From contig CM060881.1 of the NCBI GenBank assembly GCA_030762935.1, positions 96,770,001 through 96,834,000 on the forward strand: 64,000 nucleotides of DNA, given 5' to 3'. Origin of the DNA: Hymenopus coronatus. Taxonomy: Eukaryota > Arthropoda > Insecta > Mantodea > Hymenopodidae. The notes under the pieces were generated by a model. That model did no database searches. It saw only the letters and a program-made list of their open reading frames with translations, and was not told the DNA's origin. The position numbers and the translations under genes are program-made. This document shows, one piece after another, positions 45,345 through 55,974 of the stretch. Every line of letters starts with the position of its first letter. Position 1 is the stretch's first letter.

Positions 45345-45655
45345 GTCCATTACATCACATAACAGCATGCCCCAATGCTTCACACGGAGCGGAATAAGTT
45401 CCCCTCTGCTCCTTTAATTTGGACATACCTGAAATGGAGTATCCGGTTCGGAGAGCATACCAGTGTCTGATATGGTCAAGCGGAAGTAGACGATATATAA
45501 TGAAGGCGAAATGGATGAGAGCAAAGATGGCGAAGAAACAATTGTTGAAATGAGCGGCAGGGCAAACCGGAGAACCCTGAGAAAACGGCCTAGGTGCCGC
45601 TTCGTTCACCACAAAACCCAATTGGTTCCCTGGGATTGAACCCGGCTGAATAAAA
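45345..45655 (-). mobile_element. tRNA-derived SINE (family F), minus strand
   Basis: Read in reverse, GGGTTCAATCCCAGGG (box B) leads to TTTGTGGTGAACGAAGCGGC and GGTTCTCCGGTTTGCCC. It is the counterpart of the copy at 47441 in the other arm, so it probably predates the duplication. Confidence 0.7.
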
Positions 45656-46249
45656 CATGGTAAATTACAATGGACATTGTAGAAAACTGTGCATTAATAG
45701 TTAAGAATATTGGTGTATAAGCGCAAAACATAAATGTGAGTGAATAAAATTGTTCTGTACTAACACAAGATGCTTAAAATGTACTGGTCGATTTACAGAT
45801 CGGAAGTTTGGATTATTACCATGTATTCTATTTATGCACTTACGGTTCACTTTAATGGTACAGAATTATGGCAACTTCCATGATTTCTGGGCCCTCTCTA
45901 CATTTCCCCAAAAGCATTGTATCTCCTGTGAGGCAAGGCTTCGCAGGAGCATAAAATATGTTGGGTTGTTTCTATATCTTTCCTGCACATCCTGTAGTCT
46001 AAGTTACCCTGATACACCCCTATTGTGTTGAGATTCTTTTTCTATTACATTTTAATAACCTTTCACCTCTTTTCGCTCACCATGTCTGTTTCCGGATTTT
46101 TAAGCCAGGATTTGTAATTTTTCTTTTGGACCAGATGAACTTTTAATTGAATTTCTAGAGGTTCCTAGAGTCGGCTCTTGTTCAATAAATTGTAAATCTG
46201 CTCCTTTTATAGCAAGTCCCATAATTCTTAATCCCCTGTTTCAGGGTTG
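45656..46249. other. Inter-arm spacer, nothing recognised
   Basis: A 93-codon plus frame (45750-46031) lacks any known signature. Confidence 0.4.
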
Positions 46250-46930
46250 AAGGGCCTGGCGACGGTGTTCGGTGAAATGCAGCTGGATAGTGATTTCTTG
46301 GCATCGTCGTCAGGAACTCAACCGGAACCAGCCTACCGATTGCAGGGCTTGTCGAAAGGTCGGGGCTCGTGAGCATGGCCTAGGGCGGCGTCCGAAGCGT
46401 TCCAACTGTAACCGATAAGGACTACATCCATGTTTGCCCCTGTCGTCGTCATGATCTTGTCGCCCTTCAGGTCCCTTCCCATTCTCCTCCCTGGGTTCAT
46501 GTATCTGGCAAAGGGCCAATAAACGGCACTTCCTCTGTGAGCTTGCCGGGTGGCTCAAAGCTCGTGAGCACGGCCTAGGGCGGCTTTGGAACCGTTCCAA
46601 CTGTAACCGATAAGAACTCCATCCATGTTTGACCCTGTCGTCGTCATGATCTTGTCGCCCTTCAGGTCCCTTCCCATTCTCCTCCCTGGGTTCATGTATC
46701 TGGCAAAGGGCCAATAAACGGCACTTCCTCTGTGAGCTTGCCGGGTGGCTCAAAGCTCGTGAGCACGGCCTAGGGCGGCTTTGGAACCGTTCCAACTGTA
46801 ACCGATAAGAACTCCATCCATGCTTTCGCCTGTCATCATAAGGTTCCTGTCGCCCTTCGGGTCTCTCCCTGGGGTCATGAAAGTGGCAAAGGGTCAATAA
46901 ACGGTGCTCTGCCCCAGAGTCCTGGAGGCT
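46250..46930. repeat. GC-rich 195-bp minisatellite (three units)
   Basis: CTCGTGAGCA starts units at 46366, 46561 and 46756, exactly 195 bp apart. Units 1 and 2 share near-identical blocks such as GTCGTCGTCATGATC and GGGTTCATGTATCTGGC; unit 3 diverges in its right half. Because 195 is a multiple of three, a 195-codon minus-strand frame (46310-46897) stays open as 65-residue repeats rich in Arg, Pro and Ser. I see no evidence that it is translated. It lies between the arms of the tRNA-Met inverted duplication. Confidence 0.85.
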
Positions 46931-47040
46931 CTATCCGTGATTGATTCTAATCCGTAGCATTAAATAGAGTGAGAATTAATCCTGGGGGCCTCTGGTTGGG
47001 AAGCTAGCATGCTAAGTATCGGATCACAGAGGCAGCCCAA

Positions 47041-47435
47041 TTTACATTTCCTTGTAAGTATAAAAGGATACAGTGAATAAAGCTTTAGGTCAGTGGCGTC
47101 GGTATGTTTCTTGCTTGACTGCATGAGGAAGGCATGAGGAGTCTTCCTATTAAAAAAAAAAAAAAAAAAAAGTATAAGTATTTGAAAATTCAAACCAAAA
47201 TAAAAAGAATATCTCGGAAATACCTAACTTCATAACAAAAAAATTATATATATCTCGCAAATTGTGAGCTTTAACGAAGTCTACATTTGTTGTACAGTAA
47301 GATTTTGTCTATCTCTTACAGTTTACCGATTATACAAAATCCATTTAAAATTAAGATGATTTCAGATTCTATTCTCCACATTTTAAAGAAATATATGCTT
47401 TTTTTCATCAAAATAATTCAAACATTTGGTAATTT
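47041..47435 (-). repeat. HT element, body fragment with poly(A)
   Basis: TTTCCTTGTAAGTATAAAAG, then an A run at 47152-47171, then TTTGTCTATCTCTTACAG, identify the T-end half in reverse. The right side ends at the SINE at 47441. Confidence 0.65.
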
Positions 47436-47440
47436 TCATG

Positions 47441-47775
47441 GACAGCCTCGTGCTGATTGGTTAGACCTCTCTCTTTCCATATAGTCAGTCTGGGTTCAAT
47501 CCCAATGGACCGCATATGGGATTTGTGGTGGACGAAGCGGCGCCTACGCGAGTTTTCTCCTGGTTCTCCAGTTTGCCTTGCCGCTCATTCCAACATTACT
47601 CCATCATCTTTGCTATCATCCATTTCGCCTTCATTTCATATCATCTACTTCTTCACAACCAAATCAGGCACTGGATTGATCTCCCAACCGGAAACTTCAT
47701 TTCGAGCAGGTCCAAATTAAAGGAGCAGATGGGAACTCATCCACTCCGTGTGAAGCATTGGGGCATCTAATGTTT
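47441..47775 (+). mobile_element. tRNA-derived SINE (family F)
   Basis: The box A region is decayed (TGATTGGTTAGACC). Box B is CTGGGTTCAATCCCAATGG, followed by GGATTTGTGGTGGACGAAG. Frames of 84-87 codons cross the body and are not genes. Confidence 0.7.
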
Positions 47776-48226
47776 TTCTTTCTTTCTTTTCTTCTGTGTT
47801 ATGTTTTGCTTTGGGTAAGTCCATCAATAATTGCTGCTTAGGATGATGAACAGAGCCTTAATAGATGGACCAAATGATCATCACGCCTAGACGATGCTGG
47901 TTTTCCTATAATTTAATATAATAATATTTACATATATAAATGATATAATATATAATATAAATAATATAATTAATTTCATATAATTCATTTTAGAAAATCT
48001 TCGCTACAAATATATGTGCAGCCAAACAATGCTATTAAATGTGATACAAATAACAGCAGTTTCCGTAAGGGAATTATTTCAATAACTCATTACCTGTAAA
48101 TTTTGAAGGGCAGTTCGTGTGGAATCTCTGAAAATATTATGAAAATGATACTTCCCCAGTTCAAAGGTGTTTACGTTTACTTTTAGCGATGTCACACAAT
48201 GGAACATTTTGGCCTATGTTGCATGT

Positions 48227-48299
48227 GCCTCGGTAGCGCAGTAGGCAGCGCGTAAGTCTCATAATCTTAAGGTCGTGAGTTCGATCCTCACCCGGGGCA
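48227..48299 (+). tRNA. tRNA-Met(CAT), elongator, intact
   Basis: This 73-nt gene has acceptor stem GCCTCGG/CCGGGGC (with one G-T pair), D arm GCGC...GCGC, anticodon CAT within GTCTCATAATC, and T arm GTGAG-TTCGATC-CTCAC. The sequence is close to the conserved animal elongator tRNA-Met and unlike initiator tRNA. TTTT follows 5 bases downstream. The same sequence recurs at 50116 and 55409. Confidence 0.92.
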
Positions 48300-48545
48300 G
48301 AAAATTTTACCTACCTTAAAATTGAAGGACAAGTAGTTATATAAGTAGCGCCTAGAACCATGAATAAAATGATTCATTCTGGCATTCCATAATGTGCATC
48401 GTATTCTTTCCCTATCTCTTTAACTAGAAAACAAACCATAATCAAGTGAACCGACATATATTTTAAATATGCTATATATAAATAACTTGATAACACGTCA
48501 GTTTTGGTGATTGCATCCTGGATGCGCGTGAAATTTTTGTCATAT

Positions 48546-49184
48546 TCGTAATTTTGTCTTATTCTATTCACAAATAATTATTTAAATTTATAAATTAATG
48601 CCATAAAGCCTGAATATTTTATTGCAGACAGCCATTCCACAGTTTCGGGGTTATGGGTGTCAAGATTCGAACATAGAACTCTAGTAAATAGAAAACCATG
48701 CGTATAAAGGACTTAAACGAGCACTTACAATTAGCCCTTACAAATAAACGTAAGCTGAAATATCAAATACGTCATATATATTGTAAGTATTTTGGCTTGG
48801 TTTGTGTAACACAAACAAGATACTGTTAAGGCTATTTTAGACAACAAACTTATATGAAATACTTTCGAAGTTACTGTCAGCTACTCTGATGTTCTCGATG
48901 TCTCATGATCCAATTTGTAGTTGGAAGAACTTTCGACCAAAATACTATACCGTAAGACATCGCTATTAAAAACAGCACTTCGCTACCGCGCACTGTACAT
49001 GTATAGGTATATCTGTGACTCCAAACATTTCTCCGTCTTCATCAGACGGGAGAAACGATTTCTGACGTCAGTACTTCGCAAGGGTTCGGACATCCTGTTC
49101 AATCTCATCCATAGTTCGTCCGCAGACATCCTTGTAAGTCCAGAGGCTTTTAAGTCATCCATATGAGGAGGTTAAGAAGAATAA
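48546..49184. other. Spacer, nothing recognised
   Basis: No repeat or gene signature. The 81-codon frame at 48921-49166 is unassigned. Confidence 0.4.
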
Positions 49185-49507
49185 GAAGGTATTTGTCATG
49201 AAATATCTTAGAGATTTGGTACTTTAATCAGAATTATGAAAATCAAAAATTTCTGAGTATGTTCCATATATAGGGTAGCTTGGAAAGAGGTGATTGAAAA
49301 TCTTCGAATTTTTGTTTGAGTTTTTGTCTTTTAGTTTAGGTGTTCACACATACACACAGATCTTTTTTTCATTTTTTTTAATTTTTTTTTTTTTTTGTTC
49401 AGGGAGTCTCAAACGATGTATTTCGGGTGAAATCACGATATGAAATTTTTGGAGAAATACAAATACGTCTGCTATTTACTATAGTAAGGAGTAGAGCAAG
49501 TAAAAAT
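49185..49507 (-). repeat. HT element, H-end half
   Basis: Body GGTACTTTAATCAGAATTATG runs through a short CA segment and a long T run (49367-49396) to a decayed hairpin (TTTACTATAGTAAGGAG) and TAGAGCAAGTAAAA. Confidence 0.7.
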
Positions 49508-50115
49508 TACCGTGTCAAATTAACACACTGGCAGTAACTTATCGAAACAATCTAATATAAATCGGTTATCTAAAATAACGGTATCATTGTTGTAATGTAC
49601 AAATCAAATCAATTTGGTTTATTTATAAAGGTAAGTTGTGTTTGTTTAAGGTGTTTATACACATGGGTAGCTATTTATTAGAGTTCTATGCTCGAATCTT
49701 CTGGAATAGCTGTGTGCAACAAAATATGCAGACTTTATGGCATTAATGTATAAATTTAAATAATTTATATGTAGAATAAGACACTAATACAGATTTTAAA
49801 ATATAAAAAGCCTATTCATCCAAATCTATGGCGTGCTGCGTCTGTACGCGCTGCACTAGAATTGAACACAAAATCACAAATACAAGAAGTTAACGTATAT
49901 CCCAGGATGCAAGCATCAAACTGACGCGTTGTGAAGTTGCTTGTATCTAAAATATAGCTTCAACTGCCAGTTCACTTGAGTATTTTGTTTTCTAGTTGAA
50001 GAGATAAGAGAGTCAATCACGATAAACATTGTGGAATGAACATCTCATTCACGGTTAGTAGACGAATATTTATTTAACTACATGTAATTTAATTTGAAGG
50101 TAAGCAAAATTTTTT

Positions 50116-50188
50116 TGCCCCGGGTGAGGATCGAACTCACGACCTTAAGATTATGAGACTTACGCGCTGCCTACTGCGCTACCGAGGC
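50116..50188 (-). tRNA. tRNA-Met(CAT), elongator, intact
   Basis: Its 73 nt match the genes at 48227 and 55409 in every stem and in the CAT anticodon. A TTTT run lies just downstream on the minus strand, after an A run. Confidence 0.92.
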
Positions 50189-50298
50189 ATATATGGCAAA
50201 TGGAGCTTTAAATAGTTTGCAATGTATAACCAGGATGCAAGCACCAACCTGACGTATAACTTACATGTCTTTTAATTTGAAAGTAGATAACATTTAGT

Positions 50299-50325
50299 GT
50301 CCCCTGTGAGTATCAACTCGACTCG
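50299..50325 (-). pseudogene. tRNA-Met 3' remnant
   Basis: TGTCCCCTGTGAGTATCAAC retains only the 3' third of a tRNA-Met. It sits at the position where the partial second cassette would carry its tRNA. Confidence 0.55.
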
Positions 50326-50333
50326 TCATCAAT

Positions 50334-50372
50334 ATTATTACTTTTATTATTACTTTTATTATTACTTCTATT
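50334..50372. repeat. (TTATTAC)-type simple repeat
   Basis: Imperfect repeats of TTATTACT and TTATTATTAC units fill this stretch. Confidence 0.8.
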
Positions 50373-50699
50373 ATTATTGTTGTTGCAATGGGCATCTCTT
50401 TTAATTCATCAATAAGTCAGTTTGTGGTATAATAGCGTTTTTTTTTTTGTTTGTTTTGTTTTTTTTGGAAAAGATAACTCGTGCAAGGTTATATTTTATT
50501 AATAGTAATAGAGCGCTTTATTTAACTTTCAGCTTCCCCTATTTGGGGTCGCTCTTGTAGACAAAGCATACTAAATAATTTTTACAAAAAATATACACAA
50601 AAGCGTACTGAGCATATGTTTAAAATAATTACACATGCGACATATTTTTACAAAAATACACACAATTGGTAAATGTAACAATATAAAGGAACGTCTATA
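50373..50699. other. Spacer, nothing recognised
   Basis: It includes a T-rich run near 50430-50466. No other feature is seen. Confidence 0.35.
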
Positions 50700-51210
50700 T
50701 AATTAATCTACAAAAATATGTATGATATCAATGGCATCTTTTAACGAGATATATAATTTGTGTGAAGTAGGGTTTTGTCTAACTCTTATAGTTCAGCAGT
50801 TATGCAAAATTCATTCTGAATGAAGAAGCCTACAGATGCTATTCCCAGAAACTTTGAGATATATTTTATTTGTGATATAAATATCCTTATATACGGCATT
50901 TCAATCAAAATCGTTAGAGCCATTTTTGAGATAAACAAAATTTTCACAAAAAGTTCCATATAAAGGGCATTTTACAGTGGGGGTATTTTCTTGATAATCA
51001 TCGTGTCGTACCCTTGAAAAATACTGAGTGATTTTATTCAAGTTATTGCGCACCGCCCCCACACGCGCAAACGCGGCCTTTTTCTAAATTTTTATTGACA
51101 CAGGGGAATTCAAAACAGATATTTCTTGAAATATCCACATCAAATTTTGGGGTGGAATACAACACCTTCTTTATCTACTATATGACTAGTGCGGGTAGTG
51201 AAAGTAAAAA
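50700..51210 (-). repeat. HT element, H-end half with terminus
   Basis: The reverse body ends with a decayed hairpin (CTACTATATGACTAGTG) and GTAGTGAAAGTAAAAA. The next copy's T end (CCTGATGTC) follows directly. Confidence 0.75.
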
Positions 51211-51590
51211 CCTGATGTCTTCCAATTACATGACTTTCTCTATCCGTTCTGAAAACAAACTATTCTTACAAAAGATTATTCTATTCCATCATGCTAATCG
51301 AGATAAATATTCTCATATTACCTAGATCCTTCTGTAGAAGGGAAACAAGGGAATAAACTAGGCTAAAGCAACAGTCAAATCTTTTATAAGCTGGTAGCTA
51401 TGTAATTGTTATTTAGATTCTTTACGTTATCTTTCCATACCAGCAGTAAAACAAAAGAGATATGAAACGGATGAAAAAAGTTGTAGTATTTGAAAATTTA
51501 AACCAATTCAGGGAATATCTCTTTAACGGTTATCTATGCAAAAAACTGATATTATATTAATTGTGTGTTTTAACGGAGACCTATATATTT
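51211..51590 (-). repeat. HT element, T-end half
   Basis: It starts CCTGATGTCTTCCAATTAC and stops in the body (TTTTAACGGAGACC). Here an oppositely oriented H end takes over. Confidence 0.75.
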
Positions 51591-52590
51591 ATTTTCTCTA
51601 GCACGTATGTGCAATATGCATAGTAGACAAATAAGGTATATTCCACCCAAAAATTCGATACCAAGATTTCACCGGAAATATATGTCTTTGTATACTCTTA
51701 AATTTATATTAAAAAAAAAAAAAAAGACTTGTGTCTGTATGTGTGTGTGTGTGTGGGCGACATAACTCATAAACGAAAATTCCTTAAATACCATACTTGG
51801 TGTTTAAGTTTAGTATATTCCAAGGATGCGACTCGAAGATTTTCAGAAAAATTCCCCCACCTTAAACTACTCTTTACATGGAATATTTTTCAATGCTTTT
51901 GATTTCCTAAAAATCGTTCTATCGATTCTGATTAAAATGTCGTATACTAAAGATATTTACATGGAAAATAAAGTGTATATTCTAAAGTCTTGGGAATAGT
52001 CCCTAGATTCTCTTTTGCATAAATGGTAAAGCGTTAAAGACAGACAGAAACTTACTATACAAAAAATGTATCTCGTTAAAACACATAGTGTGTGTCATGT
52101 GGTTGTTTCATAATGTTAACCATTTCCTGTTATTGGCTTTAACATTTTAAAATATTTAAACATTTCTTGAACGAGAAGCCCTCATCCATTTTATCTCTCT
52201 TTAATTTTACTTCTGACCATGGAAATAGAAATTAATTTCAATGCATATGAAAGACGCGACATATTTTAAGAAGTTTTGGCTGTCGTTTTATGGATATAAA
52301 GGTTACATTTTGAATTGTTTATTCTAAATTATCAGACTTTTTTGGAAATGCTGTGTATCTTTTACTGTTGTGAGCTGCAATATAATAAGTATCGTGACGA
52401 ACAATAACCAATTAACTAAGATTGCACCAGGTAACCTTCCTGTAAAGAGAGAGCAAGCTTAGCGTAACCCCCTTTTCCCTCTTACTTACCACGAAAGAAG
52501 TAAACTTTTGTTAATACTAGCCTTGATTCGCTTGAATTAGCAAAATAATATAATAAGCAAGAATAATTTGTTACAGAGTAGATAGACTAT
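51591..52590 (+). mobile_element. HT element, long copy
   Basis: The H end has a rebuilt palindrome (CACGTATGTGCAATATGC). A (GT)n segment lies at about 51740-51757. Extra sequence (about 52200-52480, with a TTACTGTTGTGAGC stretch) separates the body from a recognisable but incomplete T end. Confidence 0.7.
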
Positions 52591-52789
52591 TATACGTTCA
52601 AGATGAAAATTAGAGCATACGTTTAAAATCAAATATGATAAATACATCATTACTTTTATTTATTGTTACTAATATTTTCTGTGTTGGAAAGTAATATGCA
52701 ATTCAAGTGTAAATATGTCTAATATGCTTTTCAACCTACATGAATATTCCACTTCAAATAAGTTTACTTACAGTTTTTTATTCTTTTCA

Positions 52790-52965
52790 TTTCAGTTTAC
52801 TTGTTGCACTTTTTTATATTTGTTTTTATTGAGTTGTATATAATTGTTTATTGTTCTTTATTCATTGCATCACTGCTATATTGCATTTAATGTATTGCCT
52901 GGTAGAGTGCAAGAGAATGCCTTATGGCCATAACCCCAACCAGTATAAATAAATACAATAAAATA
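52790..52965 (+). mobile_element. 3' UTR/tail of a LINE
   Basis: GAGAATGCCTTATGGCC followed by ATAACCCCAACC and TAAATAAATACAATAAAATA is a typical 3' end of insect non-LTR elements. No coding part is attached. Confidence 0.5.
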
Positions 52966-53389
52966 AGATAGGCTTTCTCAAAGTCATGCGAAGAACACAT
53001 CAGATCCTTACAATAAAGTTTGTACCACACTGGCTTGTGTGTATTGCATACAACGGCGGTTTAAAGCGACTGACATATAGAGGAGCTTAGTCAAATTACT
53101 TTATTTGATATAACTTCAGTAACGGATAAATAGACAATATACATTACATTACGTTGCAACCTATGGATCCTGTTTTAAGATTATACAAAGTCCAACTCTA
53201 GGATGTAGATCAAGTCAGAAATTACATTTATTGGTTACTCTTGATAATTATTAATACATATATTAACAAATATTAGCTCTAATATTGAATATTTCGCAAG
53301 TATCAGTTTTGCATAATTTACATTACATGTCTGCTTGCAAAACCAATTTGTATAGTATGCATTCTTAGAGAATTCATGTATAGATATTA
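52966..53389. other. Spacer, nothing recognised
   Basis: AT-rich with no supported feature. Confidence 0.4.
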
Positions 53390-53815
53390 TATTTACAATA
53401 TTGCTTTAATTATTACTAGTATTTTTTGATTGAATGAAATCCACCTCTGTGCAGAAGTTGTGAATAATGAGGTGTCGTTTTAATTCTGAGCTAAACTTGT
53501 TTTTGTTCATATGCAATTTCTTTATAGAAGATGGAAGTGAATTAAATAAAACCATGTCATTGTAATAAGCCCCTTTCAGGAATGTCTGCTAATTATTTGT
53601 TGGTTATGTAAGTCCTATCTTTGCCAATTCTCTTTGTTATGTATGACTGCTTTTTATGTAAACTTTTCGGGTTATTTATTACAAATAACAATACGGCTAT
53701 AATATATTCACAAGGCAATGGCAAAATCCAAACATTATAGTAGTTTGCATTGAGTTGATTGTCTTGCCCCTGTCATTGCTTTTATTACCTTTGTGCATAA
53801 TAAACACTTTTTTTG
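53390..53815 (-). pseudogene. LINE reverse-transcriptase C-terminal remnant
   Basis: Read in reverse, pieces in order are KVIKAMTGARQST, then (frame change) ILPLPCEYIIAVLLFVINN, ITKRIGKDRTY, LFNSLPSSIKKL and FSSELKRHLIIHNF. This is the thumb and C-terminal pattern of Jockey/CR1-like LINE proteins. The catalytic part is absent. It differs in sequence from the copy at 4569. Confidence 0.7.
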
Positions 53816-53883
53816 GCATATGCCGAATTTACCCGTAATATTATTGCATCAATGAATGAAAATAAGCATATTAAGCTGTTTTT

Positions 53884-54672
53884 TACTTTCTCTATACGTA
53901 CTATGTACATAGTGTATAGAGAAGGTATTGCACTCCACCAAAAAATTCGATACCGAGATTTCACCAGAAATATATGCTTTAGGGTCCCTGTATCCAAAAA
54001 AAAGTATTTTCAGAAAAAGGTCCTGTGTGTGTATGTGTGTCCGTGTGTCAGTGTGCCTGTGAACACGATAACTCAAAAAAGAAAAGTCGGTAAAATACCA
54101 AACTTGGTATTTAAGTTTAGCATCTTTCAGGGATGCGACACGAAGATTTTGAGAAAAATCCCCCCACCCCAAACTACCCTTTACTTGGAACTTTTTTCGA
54201 ACATTTTGGTTTTAAAAAATGGCTCTAACACTTTTTATTAAAATATCGTATATTAAAGATATTTACCTGACAAATAAAAGGTATATTTTTAATTTTCTGG
54301 GTCAATTTTACAAATCTTGCATAACAGCTAAACCGTAAGAGATGGACAAAATCTTACCACACCACAAATGTAGAGCACTTTTAAACACACAATTTATGTT
54401 ATATATATATTTTTTTTTCGTGGAGTTGATTGTTTTTGAGATATTCCTTGTTTTTGGTTTTACTTTTCTCATACAGGACTTTGTGAACTCGTGTCCATAC
54501 ACACAAAGGAACTTCAGTCACATAGCAGCCAGCTTTTGACTATCACTTTAACCTATACTACTCCCTTATTTCGCTTCTACTAACAAGGAAGCAAGTAATA
54601 AGACTATTTCTGCTAATTTTTTGTCGATTAAATGAAGTAAATAGAGAAAGTCATGTGAATGGAACACATCAG
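53884..54672 (+). mobile_element. HT element, full length, well preserved
   Basis: The H hairpin is nearly complete: TCTCTATAC, a 2-base bulge, ACTATGTACATAGT, then GTATAGAGA. A 142-codon frame (53813-54241) crosses the H-end half. The T end is ATAGAGAAAGTCATGTGAAT plus GGAACACATCAG, flanked by T's on both sides. Confidence 0.88.
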
Positions 54673-54805
54673 ATTTTTTAGAATTCTCTTATTTATAAGC
54701 TGAATAATGAAATGATTGCGAAACATGCAGAGCTCAGTTTAGATAAGCTATAATCAATATAGTGTTGCCAATTCATATTATGATCTATAGCAAGACTCAG
54801 GGAGG

Positions 54806-55048
54806 GCCAAGCCGTAGCCGAGTGGTTAGACCATTCGTCTCTCACCTAGATGGCAGGGGTTCGATCCCAAGTGACCGATGTGAGATTTGTGGTGGGCAAA
54901 GCGGTGCTTGGGCGGGTTTTCTCCGGGTAATCCGGTTTCCCCCCGCCATCGCATTCGACCGGTGCTCCATCATCGTTCATGTATCATCAGCCTGCGGTGC
55001 CATAAGTAGATAAAGCGGGCGTTAAACACTACCAAAAAAAAAAAAAAA
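54806..55048 (+). mobile_element. tRNA-derived SINE (family F) with poly(A)
   Basis: GCCGTAGCCGAGTGGTTAG (box A) and CAGGGGTTCGATCCC (box B) form the best tRNA-like head in the window. The body holds GGTTTTCTCCGGGTAATCCG, and an A run closes it at 55034-55048. This is the least decayed SINE here. Confidence 0.85.
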
Positions 55049-55408
55049 GACTCAGAGATTTTACGTTGGTAGCTTCTGTAATTTGATTAGTTTCATATTC
55101 TGTCCTTAAGGCCTTTGTTTGTGCAAAAATTCTGTTTTTTTTTTCTTCAACGTTTACACAATTCTTTTTTTACTTCCAAACGAATTACTTAGTATGCTGA
55201 AGACTTTGACAGTTGAATTGGGGAGCTGACTGATTTCGTGATCTATAATTACAATACTTATTACTGAGTGTAGATCAAGAATACAAAATAACACCAGTAT
55301 AAGAAAACTGGAAAGAATATAATGAATATATATTTACGAAAAGGAAGGATTCACCAAACACTGGATTACAGTACCAATAGTAGTGAAATTTGAATGTATT
55401 TCATAAGT
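55049..55408. other. Spacer, nothing recognised
   Basis: No supported feature precedes the tRNA-Met. Confidence 0.4.
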
Positions 55409-55481
55409 GCCTCGGTAGCGCAGTAGGCAGCGCGTAAGTCTCATAATCTTAAGGTCGTGAGTTCGATCCTCACCCGGGGCA
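55409..55481 (+). tRNA. tRNA-Met(CAT), elongator, intact
   Basis: Same 73-nt sequence as the gene at 48227. TTTT lies 5 bases beyond the 3' end (GTAAGATTTT). The short downstream flank resembles the 48.3-kb copy only weakly, so this copy is more distant or its flanks have decayed. Confidence 0.92.
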
Positions 55482-55890
55482 GTAAGATTTTACCCCACTT
55501 TAAATTAATATAGCGGTGGTTGGCTACAAGAAGAATAAATTCTTCTAAGATAATATCACACTACAAGACGGTAGGAAATTACAAAACTGACAAAGATCAT
55601 TTTCTATAACATTTAAAACATAGGGCAGGCCTACCCTAAAAGCAAGATTTTTTTATATGTAAAGACAAGTTCCAATACAATTTTAGAACTACTTATAATC
55701 GAAGCATATTCATAATTTTCCGTGCTATTTAAACTCAGTTGCTCTCATCTATCTTCTGTACCTCAACTGCAACATAGGTGAAAATTATTATCCTGCGAAC
55801 AATATTTATCGTATCTTTCTTATCATTATAATCTTACAAACTTTCCTGCTTAACACCTTTTGCATTATTTTGGATTATATAAAAGCACCA
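55482..55890. other. Spacer, nothing recognised
   Basis: AT-rich sequence between two oppositely oriented tRNA-Met loci. Confidence 0.4.
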
Positions 55891-55961
55891 TGCCCCGCGT
55901 GAGTTCGAACTCACGACCTTAAGATTATGAGACTACGTGCTGCCTACTGTGATATCGAGGA
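55891..55961 (-). pseudogene. tRNA-Met pseudogene
   Basis: The CAT anticodon arm is intact (GTCTCATAATC), but the T loop is shortened, the D arm is altered (CAGCACGTAG) and the 5' acceptor strand no longer pairs. Confidence 0.8.
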
Positions 55962-55974
55962 TATCTACTGGTTA

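Larger units (their letters stand above)
44600..45655. repeat. Large inverted duplication, left arm
   Basis: Read in reverse, it is collinear with 47441-48545: SINE family F, then GATGATGAATAGAGCC, then CAGTTCGTGTGGAATCTC, then a tRNA-Met-like unit, then AACTAGAAAACAAA and a block with GATTGCATCCTGGATG. The arms differ by many substitutions and small indels, so the duplication is not recent. Confidence 0.85.
47441..48545. repeat. Large inverted duplication, right arm
   Basis: It mirrors the left arm in the same order: SINE F, the GATGATGAACAGAGCC block, GGCAGTTCGTGTGGAATC, an intact tRNA-Met, the AACTAGAAAACAAACC flank and TTGCATCCTGGATGCG. About 1.8 kb separates the arms. Confidence 0.85.
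49828..50330. repeat. Third copy of the tRNA-Met cassette (direct)
   Basis: It is collinear with 44575-44945 (CAAATCTATGGC, GCTTCAACTGCC, TTTTCTAGTTGAAGAGAT). It then continues into a second, partial cassette after the tRNA, with the GGATGCAAGCACCAA block repeated near 50230. Confidence 0.8.

Noticed and set aside
46310..46897. 195-codon frame as a protein-coding gene
   Set aside because: It is fully explained by a 195-bp minisatellite whose period is a multiple of three. No start context or exon evidence. Kept as a finding only.
47152..47171. A run taken as the poly(A) tail of a retroposed cDNA including the minisatellite
   Set aside because: HT body sequence lies on both sides of the A run in the expected order, so it is an A-rich expansion within an HT copy.
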